Positions 28,522 through 37,551 of a stretch of DNA of 64,000 nucleotides are shown piece after piece. The position numbers and the translations under genes were made by a program. How positions within the stretch are numbered: the first letter of the stretch is position 1; each line of letters opens with the position of its first letter. Source of the stretch: Parashewanella spongiae (GTDB lineage Bacteria; Pseudomonadota; Gammaproteobacteria; Enterobacterales; Shewanellaceae). Under the pieces are notes generated by a model. That model was not told where the DNA came from. It searched no databases and saw only the letters and a program-made list of their open reading frames with translations. The DNA is taken from positions 5,339,457 through 5,403,456 of the forward strand of contig NZ_CP037952.1 in the NCBI RefSeq assembly GCF_004358345.1, given 5' to 3'.

Positions 28522-30405
28522 TCATAAACTTTGCCGGTGTTGTTTAACTGCGTCAAGATACCTCTCTTCAGCCTCCGCTGTATTAGAGAATAAAGACAAT
28601 AAAAGCCCACATTGATGAGAGGTGAGTCCTGATAAACTTTTCAAATTTTGAACTTCACGTTTTTGAAGTTTAAGATTGCTCCTTTGCATATATGCCATTC
28701 TATTCCCTCTAACTCTACCGTCACGGATCATCGCCGCAGTAGTGAACATATTCAAAGTTTGTTTTATTACCATCTTAGTAATAATTTCTCGATCAGCTCG
28801 ACTACTTATTTGCAATGTCAAAGTAACTGAATTGGTTGTACTGGACGCCAAATCATCTTGTTTTTCTACAACCCTTATCATTGAAAGTGTCGCCCCAGAA
28901 TTGTCGCAACATGTTGAAATTTCATCATATTTAAGTTGTGCGTGAAACGAAGAAGAAATAATAACAACCAAATCAGTAGAATTAAGTTTCATTTTTTGAA
29001 GCTGTTCCGTTAACCCAACATTTTCAGTGGTATTAAATGCAGATTTAAATGTCATATCACCATCAGGAATAAGTCCAGTTACTGTCAGTTCTTCAACACC
29101 AAAAGTGGGAGGACATTCAGAAGCATCAATAATTCCTAATCGACCACAAGCATCATTACCTATATAAACTATTTTACCATTATTTTTCAGTGCATTAGCA
29201 CCAAAAAGGATGAGTTTTTCCATTTCAGTGTTAAATAGCTTAGACCTAAGAGTTTGTTGTTCAAGCAAGGTCAGCAAACATTGCAATGAATTAAGATCAT
29301 TAAATTCTTCATTATCAATATTAAGCGCAATTAAACTTAAAATGAAAAGTTGAGCACTCCCAGACTTCATTCGCGTGCTACCAGTAATAAACTCAGCCCC
29401 CACAGGAACTTCAACAGACAGGTCAGCAAACTTCATAATTTTTGAATCTTTGTTACAGGAAATTGATGCCGTTTTGAAACCCAAGCTTTGTGAAATACAT
29501 AGGCCTCCAAGCACGAATGGAGAACTTCCCGAAGCAGACAACCCAACAATTATGTCTTTATTATTCGGTTGATATTCTTCTAATGCGAGCCATGCTGCAG
29601 TATATTGATCTTCTGCACCCTTTTGACATTTAAAAATGGCATCTTTCCCACCAGCAGGTATTGCTATAATACTGCTCGGCTTATAGCTTGAACATTCAGC
29701 GGCTAATCGACCACTTGTACCTGCTCCTAAAATAAAAATGCGTCCTCCATTTTGAATAACCTGCTTTGTAACCGTTATTAATTTCAATATGGAGTCAAGA
29801 TGCGGTAATAGGATTGAAGCCAATGTATGATAAGTTTCAATCATTCCATCAAGTAACTCTTTCACCTCCATTGTGTCTAACGCCTTACCATTTAGCTCTT
29901 TTTCTGTTTCTAGTACCTCACAACGAGATTTAGGAGAAGTTAAATAGGCTTCAGGTATCACCGCTTCCATGCCCACAATGTTAGACATACTCGTTGCTCT
30001 TTTGAATTCTAATTTACTTTTGTGATTAACCTTCTTCGGCAAACCATTTAAATCATCAACAGTTGAAGTTACGAACCTAGTATCAGATTTTAATTCCCCC
30101 AAAATAACACCTGGTGATATCTTAAGCTCGGTAATGAGTGATTGCAGGGCTACTGGGATATGTTTCAAAACATTCGATGGATGAATACTTGTCTTTAAAC
30201 AAAGTGAAGCTGGTAGATTATGAAATGCTGCTTGTTGAGCATGATATTTACCAGAATAATGATGATTAACCTTAAATTCATAGCCACTAAAACTAGAAAA
30301 TAATGTCTTGCTTAAATCATCATTTACCAAAGGTGAAATCGTTTCGTGTAGCAGATGAGCAGAAATGGCTGCCATACTTATAAGTGACCTACTTAAATAA
30401 AACAA
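28522..30405 (-). CDS. Tandem SIS-domain protein related to MurQ and glucokinase regulatory protein
   Basis: The protein has 627 residues. Residues 1-140 are unrecognised. From about 140, MurQ-like sequence follows. The first SIS domain (about 218-360) has IFILGAGTSGRLAA, IPAGGKDAIFKCQKGAED, VGLSASGSSPFVLGGL and EFITGSTRMKSGSAQLFIL. The second (about 405-540) has IVYIGNDACGRLGIIDASE followed by CPPTFGVEEL. In MurQ one domain carries both GAGTSGR and DASECPPTFG; here they are split between two domains, and the sugar-binding loop of each is partly altered, as in animal GKRP, which also has two SIS domains and about 625 residues. A MurNAc-6-phosphate etherase activity is uncertain; sugar-phosphate sensing or binding is possible. 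A C-terminal cap (GLTSHQCGLLLSLFSN) is also MurQ/GKRP-like. Confidence 0.85.
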   Translation of the reverse strand: MFYLSRSLISMAAISAHLLHETISPLVNDDLSKTLFSSFSGYEFKVNHHYSGKYHAQQAAFHNLPASLCLKTSIHPSNVLKHIPVALQSLITELKISPGVILGELKSDTRFVTSTVDDLNGLPKKVNHKSKLEFKRATSMSNIVGMEAVIPEAYLTSPKSRCEVLETEKELNGKALDTMEVKELLDGMIETYHTLASILLPHLDSILKLITVTKQVIQNGGRIFILGAGTSGRLAAECSSYKPSSIIAIPAGGKDAIFKCQKGAEDQYTAAWLALEEYQPNNKDIIVGLSASGSSPFVLGGLCISQSLGFKTASISCNKDSKIMKFADLSVEVPVGAEFITGSTRMKSGSAQLFILSLIALNIDNEEFNDLNSLQCLLTLLEQQTLRSKLFNTEMEKLILFGANALKNNGKIVYIGNDACGRLGIIDASECPPTFGVEELTVTGLIPDGDMTFKSAFNTTENVGLTEQLQKMKLNSTDLVVIISSSFHAQLKYDEISTCCDNSGATLSMIRVVEKQDDLASSTTNSVTLTLQISSRADREIITKMVIKQTLNMFTTAAMIRDGRVRGNRMAYMQRSNLKLQKREVQNLKSLSGLTSHQCGLLLSLFSNTAEAEERYLDAVKQHRQSL

Positions 30406-30679
30406 AGGGTTACATTATCAAATGTTAGTAAAGCAGGTACAAGGCCACTTAATTAAAGTTATGTAATCTTAATCAAAATTTAATCGCTGTGGATTTAATT
30501 CATCGCTCCTCGCTCCTTAGGGCGAACTATCCTCTTTCGTGTATCTTGACGATACCCTGCTGCTTGCGGCGGGGTCACTCATACGCTAAATATTTTTGTT
30601 AATTAAATAAATTTAATTTGTATCACTTCATTTTTCACCACAAAATAGCAAGCAACTAGTTACTTTTTAAAGAGAATAA

Positions 30680-31702
30680 TTGAGTTTTCCTCTTATAAGC
30701 GATTCCAGTGCTACTTTTTCTCTACAGGCTTTTAGTCAGGCAGGTATAACCGATTTAGAATTTAGAAACGGTGATAATGTATACCTTGTATATTTTCGAG
30801 CCTGTTCTGATGCATCTGCACATTTACTTTTTCAACTTTCAACTTGGCATCAATGCCATACCCAACTTCGTGGAGAACCCCAATTTCATCAAATGAATAG
30901 AGCGTTTGCCCAGACAATGAGACTTGAAAAAGAAGATATCGAATCCTACGACATTATTTGTAGTCCCTTGTTTCATGAACAAGCCGTAAGATTTGCACAC
31001 TATTTCGCTAAAAATTTATGTGGTGACACTTGGCCAGAATTCGATAATGCAACAGTGTCTAAATTTATTCATGCTCATACTAAGGATGGGAAAAAGTTTC
31101 CAATGCCTAAAACGAGTAAACCTATTGTGCATATAAATAGCCGGTTAGCATTGTCTGAAAAATTTCGTGAACTACTGAGCAGTACTGAGAATAATGATAT
31201 GGCCATTTGGTCATTCGTATGGAGGATTGGTCGGGAAATTATTTATGTTACAAAACCAGATTTTTGTAAAAAAATTGATGAAGATTACAACGTTATTAAA
31301 TCGATGCGCTGTCATGAGGAATTATCTCAAATTGCAGAAGAAACTACTGAAGGCTGTTTTGGTAATATGCAATTACCTGATAAAAAAGGCTTACTAAACT
31401 GCTTAGAAACAAACTATATAATTGATACTTTATGTAGATTACATAAAGGCAAGCGAAATCAGTACTTACACGATTGTTTTTTAAAAAGTGAACCATATAT
31501 ATCAGGTGCATCAGGGATGATGAACTCGTTTAGTGCTATGTTTGAACTAATTGGAATCGATATTGACTCTAAATCAGGAAAAGAATTATATCACTCACTC
31601 CAAGCTTTTATTGTTTGCACTGCAATGCATTCAAAATTTGAAGTTGAAACCTCTTACCAGAGAGCTAGAGTGATGTATCATAAACTGCGTGATCAAGACT
31701 GA
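30680..31702 (+). CDS. Unknown protein, 340 residues
   Basis: The frame starts at TTG 30680 with AAGAGAAT upstream; no ATG gives a comparable length. The product is soluble, fairly rich in Cys and His (FRACSDASAHLL, LSTWHQCHTQLRG, CGDTWPEFD) and mostly helical. There is no signal peptide or membrane segment. I do not recognise it. It sits beside the GKRP-like gene, divergently, in the accessory region. Confidence 0.55.
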   Translation: MSFPLISDSSATFSLQAFSQAGITDLEFRNGDNVYLVYFRACSDASAHLLFQLSTWHQCHTQLRGEPQFHQMNRAFAQTMRLEKEDIESYDIICSPLFHEQAVRFAHYFAKNLCGDTWPEFDNATVSKFIHAHTKDGKKFPMPKTSKPIVHINSRLALSEKFRELLSSTENNDMAIWSFVWRIGREIIYVTKPDFCKKIDEDYNVIKSMRCHEELSQIAEETTEGCFGNMQLPDKKGLLNCLETNYIIDTLCRLHKGKRNQYLHDCFLKSEPYISGASGMMNSFSAMFELIGIDIDSKSGKELYHSLQAFIVCTAMHSKFEVETSYQRARVMYHKLRDQD

Positions 31703-32051
31703 ATGATTAATCGGTTTTGCTTGAATAAGGAAAGTTGCGGAAGAAACTATACCGATGAGTTCTCGTCACTCCACATAAGGCTGGAAACGAAGTAACGACC
31801 GTTTTGTATGTCGGTAGTCTAGAAACTATGAAGGACAGTAACTCAACTACCCTTTAGTTAACACAACACAAGGGGAATATTATGAGCACCGTCCTTCAAG
31901 TAAAAGATAACGCAAAATTTGTTAATTTGTAAGTAGTCGACTAAAAGTTTTTTAAATCACAAAACTATTCAGAAAATTGAAGTTCCTCATAAAATTTTAT
32001 TTTAAATATTAGTACCCTAAATATAGTTTTATCTCATGTGCGAGAGTTATC
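31703..32051. other. Intergenic region with hairpin repeat
   Basis: The part 31784-31815 is a copy of the repeat listed at 39577, 45938 and 57827. A 16-codon frame at 31881 starts with a good ribosome binding site but seems too short to call. Confidence 0.5.
31784..31815 (+). repeat. Short hairpin repeat (CGACAGTTTTGTATGTCG type), copy 1
   Basis: GAAACGAAGTAACGAC-GTTTTGTATGTCGGT, with a small stem CGAC/GTCG, is shared with three other places in this window. Confidence 0.65.
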
Positions 32052-32336
32052 ATGAAAAGAGTCGTAGCACTTTCAGAATTTGAAATTGAAACATTGAAAG
32101 CAGCCGTAGCACATCATCCCAAACATCGTAGTCGAACCAGAGCACACGCATTTCTGTTAAGTAATAAGAAGTTTTCAATTAAACAGATAGCTGACATTTT
32201 CGAAGTTTGCGAAATTACAGTATCAAACTGGATTACCGCTTAGTACGAGCAAGGTGTCTCAAGTTTATTTGATGACAAACGTTCAGGTCGACCTAGCATT
32301 TACTCCCAAGAGGAAGCTTCACTCTTAAAATCATTT

Positions 32337-33976
32337 GGGTGTAGATCTTTTTGATCGACGAAAACCATGAAAAGATCATTAATTATCAATTGGATGGGTT
32401 TAATAAATGGTGCGAAAGGAGCAATTTTATAGTACTTATCAGTTTCCACACACAACAAGTATATAAAAAGGCTCCTTTCATGAAACTAGCATACTCAAAC
32501 TCACTCGAATTTTCATTCTTTTCTGAAGCCAAATTGCAATTTGAACGTATTATTTCGCACCTCGAAGACGAGCAAGTTAAGCAAGAGAGCCATGGAGAAG
32601 TTGAAGCTTATATCGATACCGAAGGAACTGAGTTGTTGCGGTGTTTATTACAGGGTTTCTTAGATATCAAAACCGCTGAAGAGCCCCGTCAGCAAGTTTG
32701 TTCCAACCGTGACATTGCATTGAATCATTTGAAAAATAACTGCAAACGAAACTTAGAAAGTTTATTTGGTACCGTAACGATGCATCGAAAAGGTTACAGT
32801 CAACGTCGGTGTGATAGCGTGTTTCCAATGGATGGTGAGCTGAATCTTTCGAAAGATAAATACTCTGATGGTGTACGCCTAAGACTCGCTACAGAAGCAG
32901 TCAAAGGCTCATATGATGATGCAGTAAGCTCAATAGATACCACCACAGGTGCGCACGTGCCCAAGCGACAAGCAAGGCAAATTGTGCAGGATATTGCACA
33001 AGATTTTGATGGTTTTTATCTCCAGCAGAGATACCTTAAGCCAGAAAATACATCTGATTTACTGGTATTGACTATGGATGGAAAAGGCATCGTTATGCAA
33101 CCTAATAGCTTGAGAGAGGGCACGCAAAAAGCAGCGAAACAACAGAAGCTCAAAGGACGCCTAAGTGCTGGAGAAAAAAAAGACCGCAAACGAATGGCAG
33201 AAGTTGCAGCGGTATACACCACCAAGCCTTTGCATCGTACCCCAGAATCAATCATGTCTAGAAACGATAATTCAAATGTTCGTCCATTACGTGTGCCACC
33301 AAGAAATAAACGTGTGTGGGCAAGCGTAGAAAGAAGCGCTGCGACTGTGATTGAAGAAGCATTTTTAGAAGCTCTGGAACGAGACCCAACTCAAAGCTGT
33401 CAGTGGGTTGTACTCGTTGATGGTCATCCTCATCAGCTAAAACAAATTTATCGGGTGATGAAGAAACTCAACATCAATGCAACGGTGGTCATGGATTTCA
33501 TCCATGTGCTTGAATATCTCTGGAAAGCGGCGTGGTGCTTATTTGAAAAAGATGATCCAGAAGTCGAAGATTGGATAGAAAAGCGAGCGACTGAAATCTT
33601 ACGAGGTAATGCGTCACAAGTAGCAAAAGGCCTTGGGATCAGTGCAACAAAACGGAAATTAAAACAACGAGAAGGCATTAATAAGTGCATCGGTTATCTA
33701 TTGAAAAATAAATCAAGATTAGAATACGGTAAAGCGTTAGAGCAAGGTTTCCCAATTGCTAGCGGTGTCATTGAGGGAGCTTGTCGTCATCTGATTAATG
33801 ATAGGTTGGATATCACTGGAGCGAGATGGAGTCTTGAAGGTGCAGAAGCTATATTAAAACTTAGGTCGTTAAGATCGAGTGGTGATATTGAAAAGTATTG
33901 GGAGTATCACAAAAAGCAATCCAAACAGAGGTTATACAGATGTGGATAACTTCGTCGTTTTAAAAGACCCACACCC
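32337..33976 (+). mobile_element. ISKra4-family element, 9-bp target duplication
   Basis: The ends are GGGTGTAGATCTTTT (left) and the inverse of GGGTGTGGGTCTTTT (right). AAATCATTT lies directly outside both (32328-32336, 33977-33985). Length 1640 bp. It is inserted in the IS630 pseudogene. Confidence 0.9.
32480..33949 (+). CDS. ISKra4-family transposase
   Basis: The 489-residue product starts MKLAYSNSLEFSFFSEAKLQ. Motifs typical of the family are visible: LFGTVTMHRKGYSQRRCDSV, LVLTMDGKGIVM with the first catalytic Asp, QWVVLVDGHPHQL, VVMDFIHVLEYLWKAAWC and IASGVIEGACRHLINDRL with the catalytic Glu. The frame is open upstream to 32351, but ATG 32480 is the natural start. It is intact. Confidence 0.9.
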   Translation: MKLAYSNSLEFSFFSEAKLQFERIISHLEDEQVKQESHGEVEAYIDTEGTELLRCLLQGFLDIKTAEEPRQQVCSNRDIALNHLKNNCKRNLESLFGTVTMHRKGYSQRRCDSVFPMDGELNLSKDKYSDGVRLRLATEAVKGSYDDAVSSIDTTTGAHVPKRQARQIVQDIAQDFDGFYLQQRYLKPENTSDLLVLTMDGKGIVMQPNSLREGTQKAAKQQKLKGRLSAGEKKDRKRMAEVAAVYTTKPLHRTPESIMSRNDNSNVRPLRVPPRNKRVWASVERSAATVIEEAFLEALERDPTQSCQWVVLVDGHPHQLKQIYRVMKKLNINATVVMDFIHVLEYLWKAAWCLFEKDDPEVEDWIEKRATEILRGNASQVAKGLGISATKRKLKQREGINKCIGYLLKNKSRLEYGKALEQGFPIASGVIEGACRHLINDRLDITGARWSLEGAEAILKLRSLRSSGDIEKYWEYHKKQSKQRLYRCG

Positions 33977-34598
33977 AAATCATTTGTTTATGAAGAGCCT
34001 CATCAACTTAAAAGAGCGCAGTCTTTAATACAGAATTCAACAGGTAAAGAATGCAGTCTAGGCACAGTAAAACGGACGATAAATAAAATTTAACTACAGC
34101 CATAAACGCATGAGACATTCACTTAAAAAACAGCGAAATGAAGTCTATTTTGAAAGAGCCTACGATGAATTAGTGAGTTGTGTAGAAATGGAAAAGGAAG
34201 GGGTAATAGATCTTTATTATTTTGATGAATCAGGCTTTTCCCAGAAGTCGAACTTACCGTATGGTTGGAGCGAAAAAGGCGTTGCTATTGAATGCACTGC
34301 ATATCAAAACAGCAAGAAACTAAACGTACTTGGCTTTTTGAGTAGGCAAGGTAAGGTTGTTTACCACGAAGTTGAGTGCACAGTGAATACAGACATTTAT
34401 AGTGAAGATACCTACTGATAATGAAGAATATAAATTTAAAGTAAAGAGGGGTTATTACGCAAGAGGACATTATTCGAATTTTGATCTTTACGATCAGATG
34501 CAATTATTACGACCTCATCAGGTGCCTATATTATAAGTCCCTTTTTCAGCTGACACTATATAGTTAGGAAACGATTTAGACAAAGCATCATTCAAGAG

Positions 34599-34907
34599 TT
34601 AAGAAAGCGATCTATCTAAAATAAATTTCCGTAAATCACGCTCTTCACGCATAACAAAAAGTATGTAGATGCTACTGTTATCTTGTTTATAGAAAATGCG
34701 ACATGGAGGTACGATTACTTCTCGGTAACTTAAATGCTGTAACTCAGGTGGAATTCGTCCAGAGCTAGGAAAGTCTTCTAAACGTTCGACACTTTTAAAA
34801 ACGTTTTGAACTAGTGTTTTGGCTGCTGTGATATTGTTTAAAGCAATATATTCGGCGATATCATTTAAGTCTGATAAGGCTGGTTCAGTCCAAACTATTT
34901 TAGCCAT
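34599..34907 (-). CDS. RelE/ParE-family toxin
   Basis: The 102-residue protein starts with VWTEPALSDLNDIAEYIA, typical of the ParE/RelE fold, and has the core strands HLSYREVIVPPCRIFYKQ and IYILFVMREERDLRKFIL. RelE members cut mRNA on ribosomes and ParE members poison gyrase; the sequence does not decide between them. It overlaps the upstream antitoxin gene by 13 bp. Confidence 0.88.
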   Translation of the reverse strand: MAKIVWTEPALSDLNDIAEYIALNNITAAKTLVQNVFKSVERLEDFPSSGRIPPELQHLSYREVIVPPCRIFYKQDNSSIYILFVMREERDLRKFILDRSLS

Positions 34908-35152
34908 TTAGACATCGATTCCTTAGCTTCTTCAAGAGTTGAAGTTCTATTCTCAATAATTGCTCGTTCACCACGAGCTATACCTTCTAGAATCGTAAGT
35001 CGATTCTGCATGAATTCATAATCTTCCACATCTACTAAGTAGGCAGAGGGCTTACCATGTTCGGTGATAAGTACAGGCTCTTTGGTCAAGTGAAGATCTG
35101 CCAGTATTTTTGTAGCTTGGCGCTTAAGTGCTGTCACAAGTTCTACTTTCAT
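34895..35152 (-). CDS. Phd/YefM-family antitoxin
   Basis: The 85-residue product has the Phd N-terminal DNA-binding fold (VTALKRQATKILADL, EPVLITEHGKPSAYLVDVEDYE), then a helical toxin-binding tail (RTSTLEEAKESMSKWLK). It is the first gene of the pair and probably represses its own promoter with the toxin. Confidence 0.88.
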   Translation of the reverse strand: MKVELVTALKRQATKILADLHLTKEPVLITEHGKPSAYLVDVEDYEFMQNRLTILEGIARGERAIIENRTSTLEEAKESMSKWLK

Positions 35153-35424
35153 TATTAAAGTCCATCCGTATTTTAAAGTAACACTAAAGTGACACTTTGA
35201 GTATAGTAAATATTAAATCAGCTTTAGAGTCAATGATGATGTTTAGATTTAATGAGAATGCTGTTCACCATTTAGGCTTGTGCCACGGCCTGTTACACCA
35301 TTAGCGGTTAATAAGAAGTTGTTAGTTATGAACTTTAGTCTAAATACATTATTCGGTATGACATACTCAACTTACAGATCAATTAAACCTCCCTATTAAA
35401 TCAGAGTACGATTTCACTGATGGA

Positions 35425-35676
35425 ATGAATGATCAACAAAAATTAAAAATACAAAGTTTGAGAAACAGATTCTGCACTCAAGCAAGATATGGTGTGATAG
35501 AAGACGCTATTGAGGAGTTTATAAAAGATTACCCCGAAAGTGATTTAGCAATCAAGCTAGGTAACACAGTAAATAAAAAGGCAAAAAACAAAATAATTGT
35601 ACAACAAAAACAAGACCTAAATCCCACAGCAAGCTATAATTTTCCAGAAAGTCTTATTATAAAAATGCTTAAATAA
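35425..35676 (+). CDS. Unknown small protein, 83 residues
   Basis: This basic, helical product starts MNDQQKLKIQSLRNRFCTQA. It lacks a recognisable domain and lies directly before an integrase remnant. Real coding is uncertain. Confidence 0.35.
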   Translation: MNDQQKLKIQSLRNRFCTQARYGVIEDAIEEFIKDYPESDLAIKLGNTVNKKAKNKIIVQQKQDLNPTASYNFPESLIIKMLK

Positions 35677-35735
35677 TTTAAATAAGCACCCATGCAAATG
35701 TAATCGAATGATTCTGGCATACTCGCAGTGCGTAA

Positions 35736-36160
35736 TACAAGGCGCAGCGATGGATGCATAGCCACTCCATTCAACCTGAGCTGGAACAACAATGCTTTTA
35801 TTTCCTTTACAAACAAGACCTTGAAGATTTACACTTACAAAGCAAGTGCAAGCCAATCATTGATGGCTACAGTCTTGCCGTTAGCCGCATTATCAAGCAT
35901 TTCGACCGCAGCCCTGATAACCTAGAGTATCGTGATCTCAAGCAGTATATTTCGATGCCCTATTTCAATCTCACTCTTGGGGTACCGTCAAAATTGTCCG
36001 CTATGGCTTGCAGTTTTTTTTACCGTATACGCTGAGTAAAGAGTAGCAGTGGTTGAACATCGTTAACCCCCAGCAAGTGAAACGCTTATCTGATGTCTTG
36101 TCCGTTGACGAGGTCACTTTGATTATCTGCCGTACCTATCAGCTTAGGACTTAGGAACTG
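35736..36160 (+). pseudogene. Tyrosine recombinase (phage-type integrase) N-terminal fragment
   Basis: Several frames together match the N-terminal SAM-like domain of transposon integrases: SIQPELEQQCFYFLYKQDLE, YSLAVSRIIKHFDRSPDNLE, then in another frame SWGTVKIVRYGLQFF, and QWLNIVNPQQVKRLSDVLSV. The catalytic domain is absent. It is a remnant. Confidence 0.6.
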
Positions 36161-36464
36161 TCCCAAAATAACTTCTGTGTAGTGTTTGCTTAAAACCATA
36201 ATGTGGTTCAATATAAGCCTTCTAAACCTGCTTTCCTTGAAACTTTATGAACATTTACTCTCCTATTGTAAAAAACAAATGTTCCGTTTTTACAAGCCAC
36301 TTAATCAACGAGATCATAGACGCTATGTTGCCATTGAAGCCTTAAACCGACTTATTTAAGTTCAATAGTTAAAGTTTATATGAAACCTTATTTAGATTAG
36401 TTGGCATTATCAGCATGTTTTGATTTACTTAACTGAAACTGACTTAACGTAAGAGGGTCGTATC
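36161..36464. other. Intergenic region with transposase-like scraps
   Basis: Short frames around 36260-36360 look like remains of mobile DNA, but none is long enough to name. No intact gene is visible. Confidence 0.35.
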
Positions 36465-37523
36465 ATGCATATTGTCCCACTCATTCGAAGCCAAGCTTGG
36501 CAGAGTGATTGTGCTGAGCAGGGGCTGCAAAAAGCATCGGATTATTTGGCGCAACATGGATTATCAAAGGCTCGCGTTCAAGCAGTAATCGATGGTGACA
36601 ATAACAAAATTATCTACATGGGTTTATTCGATAAACTCATTGATTCATTATTTCATCACAATAAAAAAGCAGAAGCTCTACAAGAGTTGGCGAACTGGTT
36701 AACCCCTGACTCCGAGGTGACTCCTGATGTTGAAGCTGGGATCAACGAGGCTACCGTGCAACAAGCTGTAAAGAGAAATGCTTATCAAGCTAAGTCACCA
36801 GCTTGTCACTATTTCTGTAAACTCAGAGCCTTAGCCAAAGATACAGGCTTATTTAAAGTCGAGGTCACTGACTCAAGATTTGTTGAATTTAAAATAGCCA
36901 ATACATTTATGCGGAAAATTCCATTAAAAGAATTTTTAATGGATATTAGAAATGGGGAGGATGAAGCTTTATATCTGAACTATCAAGGCTGTGCGGCCGG
37001 CTTTTTTGAGAAAAACACCGATACAGTAAACCAATGGCTGTTCGCTCATAATGCCGCGCCAATCGAAAAAAAATATACGGCTCAGGGTAAGCTTAAACTC
37101 GAACTTCCCCACATACCCTATTTACTCAGTGCCTACCTATCTCTTTCGCCTGACGTCAGTGACGTTATGGAGTTAATCGACACCATGAACTGTGAAACAT
37201 TGCATCATTGTTCACATGTTTCAGACTGGGCTGATGATGACGATGAGTTATTCCAACTTGTATGTTTTGGAAAGGCTTTAGCCTGCTGTATTCCGATTTC
37301 ACAAGCAGCAACAAACACATCAGTGACACCTAAGCACAGTTTTTCTGACGTTAAATCGGCCGTTGACGAGCTGCAACCAAAAGAAACAGGACTTTCCATA
37401 CCATTACATCCAGATGATTCAAAAAGTACTGAGATGATGTTATGGGATACTATCAGTCAATCGATGCTTCAATCAGCACGTCGAGCCCACCCTGACATAA
37501 AACAAGGGATAACCAATTCATGA
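36465..37523 (+). CDS. Unknown protein with SPI-2-effector-like N-terminus
   Basis: The 352-residue protein has no signal peptide. Residues 52-79 (MGLFDKLIDSLFHHNKKAEA and on) followed by CHYFCKLRALAKDTG (114-128) and a beta stretch resemble, by memory, the N-terminal translocation domain of Salmonella SPI-2 effectors such as SseJ and SifA, where a WEKIxxFF motif precedes an LRALA motif. The C-terminal part (150-352) has an unrecognised fold, with an acidic stretch SDWADDDDELFQ. A good ribosome binding site (AAGAGGGT) precedes the ATG. Effector status is tentative. Confidence 0.55.
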   Translation: MHIVPLIRSQAWQSDCAEQGLQKASDYLAQHGLSKARVQAVIDGDNNKIIYMGLFDKLIDSLFHHNKKAEALQELANWLTPDSEVTPDVEAGINEATVQQAVKRNAYQAKSPACHYFCKLRALAKDTGLFKVEVTDSRFVEFKIANTFMRKIPLKEFLMDIRNGEDEALYLNYQGCAAGFFEKNTDTVNQWLFAHNAAPIEKKYTAQGKLKLELPHIPYLLSAYLSLSPDVSDVMELIDTMNCETLHHCSHVSDWADDDDELFQLVCFGKALACCIPISQAATNTSVTPKHSFSDVKSAVDELQPKETGLSIPLHPDDSKSTEMMLWDTISQSMLQSARRAHPDIKQGITNS

Positions 37524-37551
37524 TTTGGCGTTTTGGATATTAAGACAGAAC

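Larger units (their letters stand above)
32052..34536 (+). pseudogene. IS630-family transposase, degenerate and interrupted by ISKra4
   Basis: The N-terminal helix-turn-helix part (RSRTRAHAFLLSNKKFSIKQ, EVCEITVSNWI) has an in-frame TAG at about 32242 and continues SSLFDDKRSGRPSIYSQEEA up to the ISKra4 insertion. After 33977 it resumes with VYEEPHQLKRAQSLIQNSTG, another stop, then the DDE core with LYYFDESGFSQKSNLPYGW. Several stops and loss of the end make it inactive. Confidence 0.85.

Noticed and set aside
31881..31931. 16-codon frame MSTVLQVKDNAKFVNL after a good ribosome binding site
   Set aside because: Too short and with no context; perhaps the start of a lost gene.
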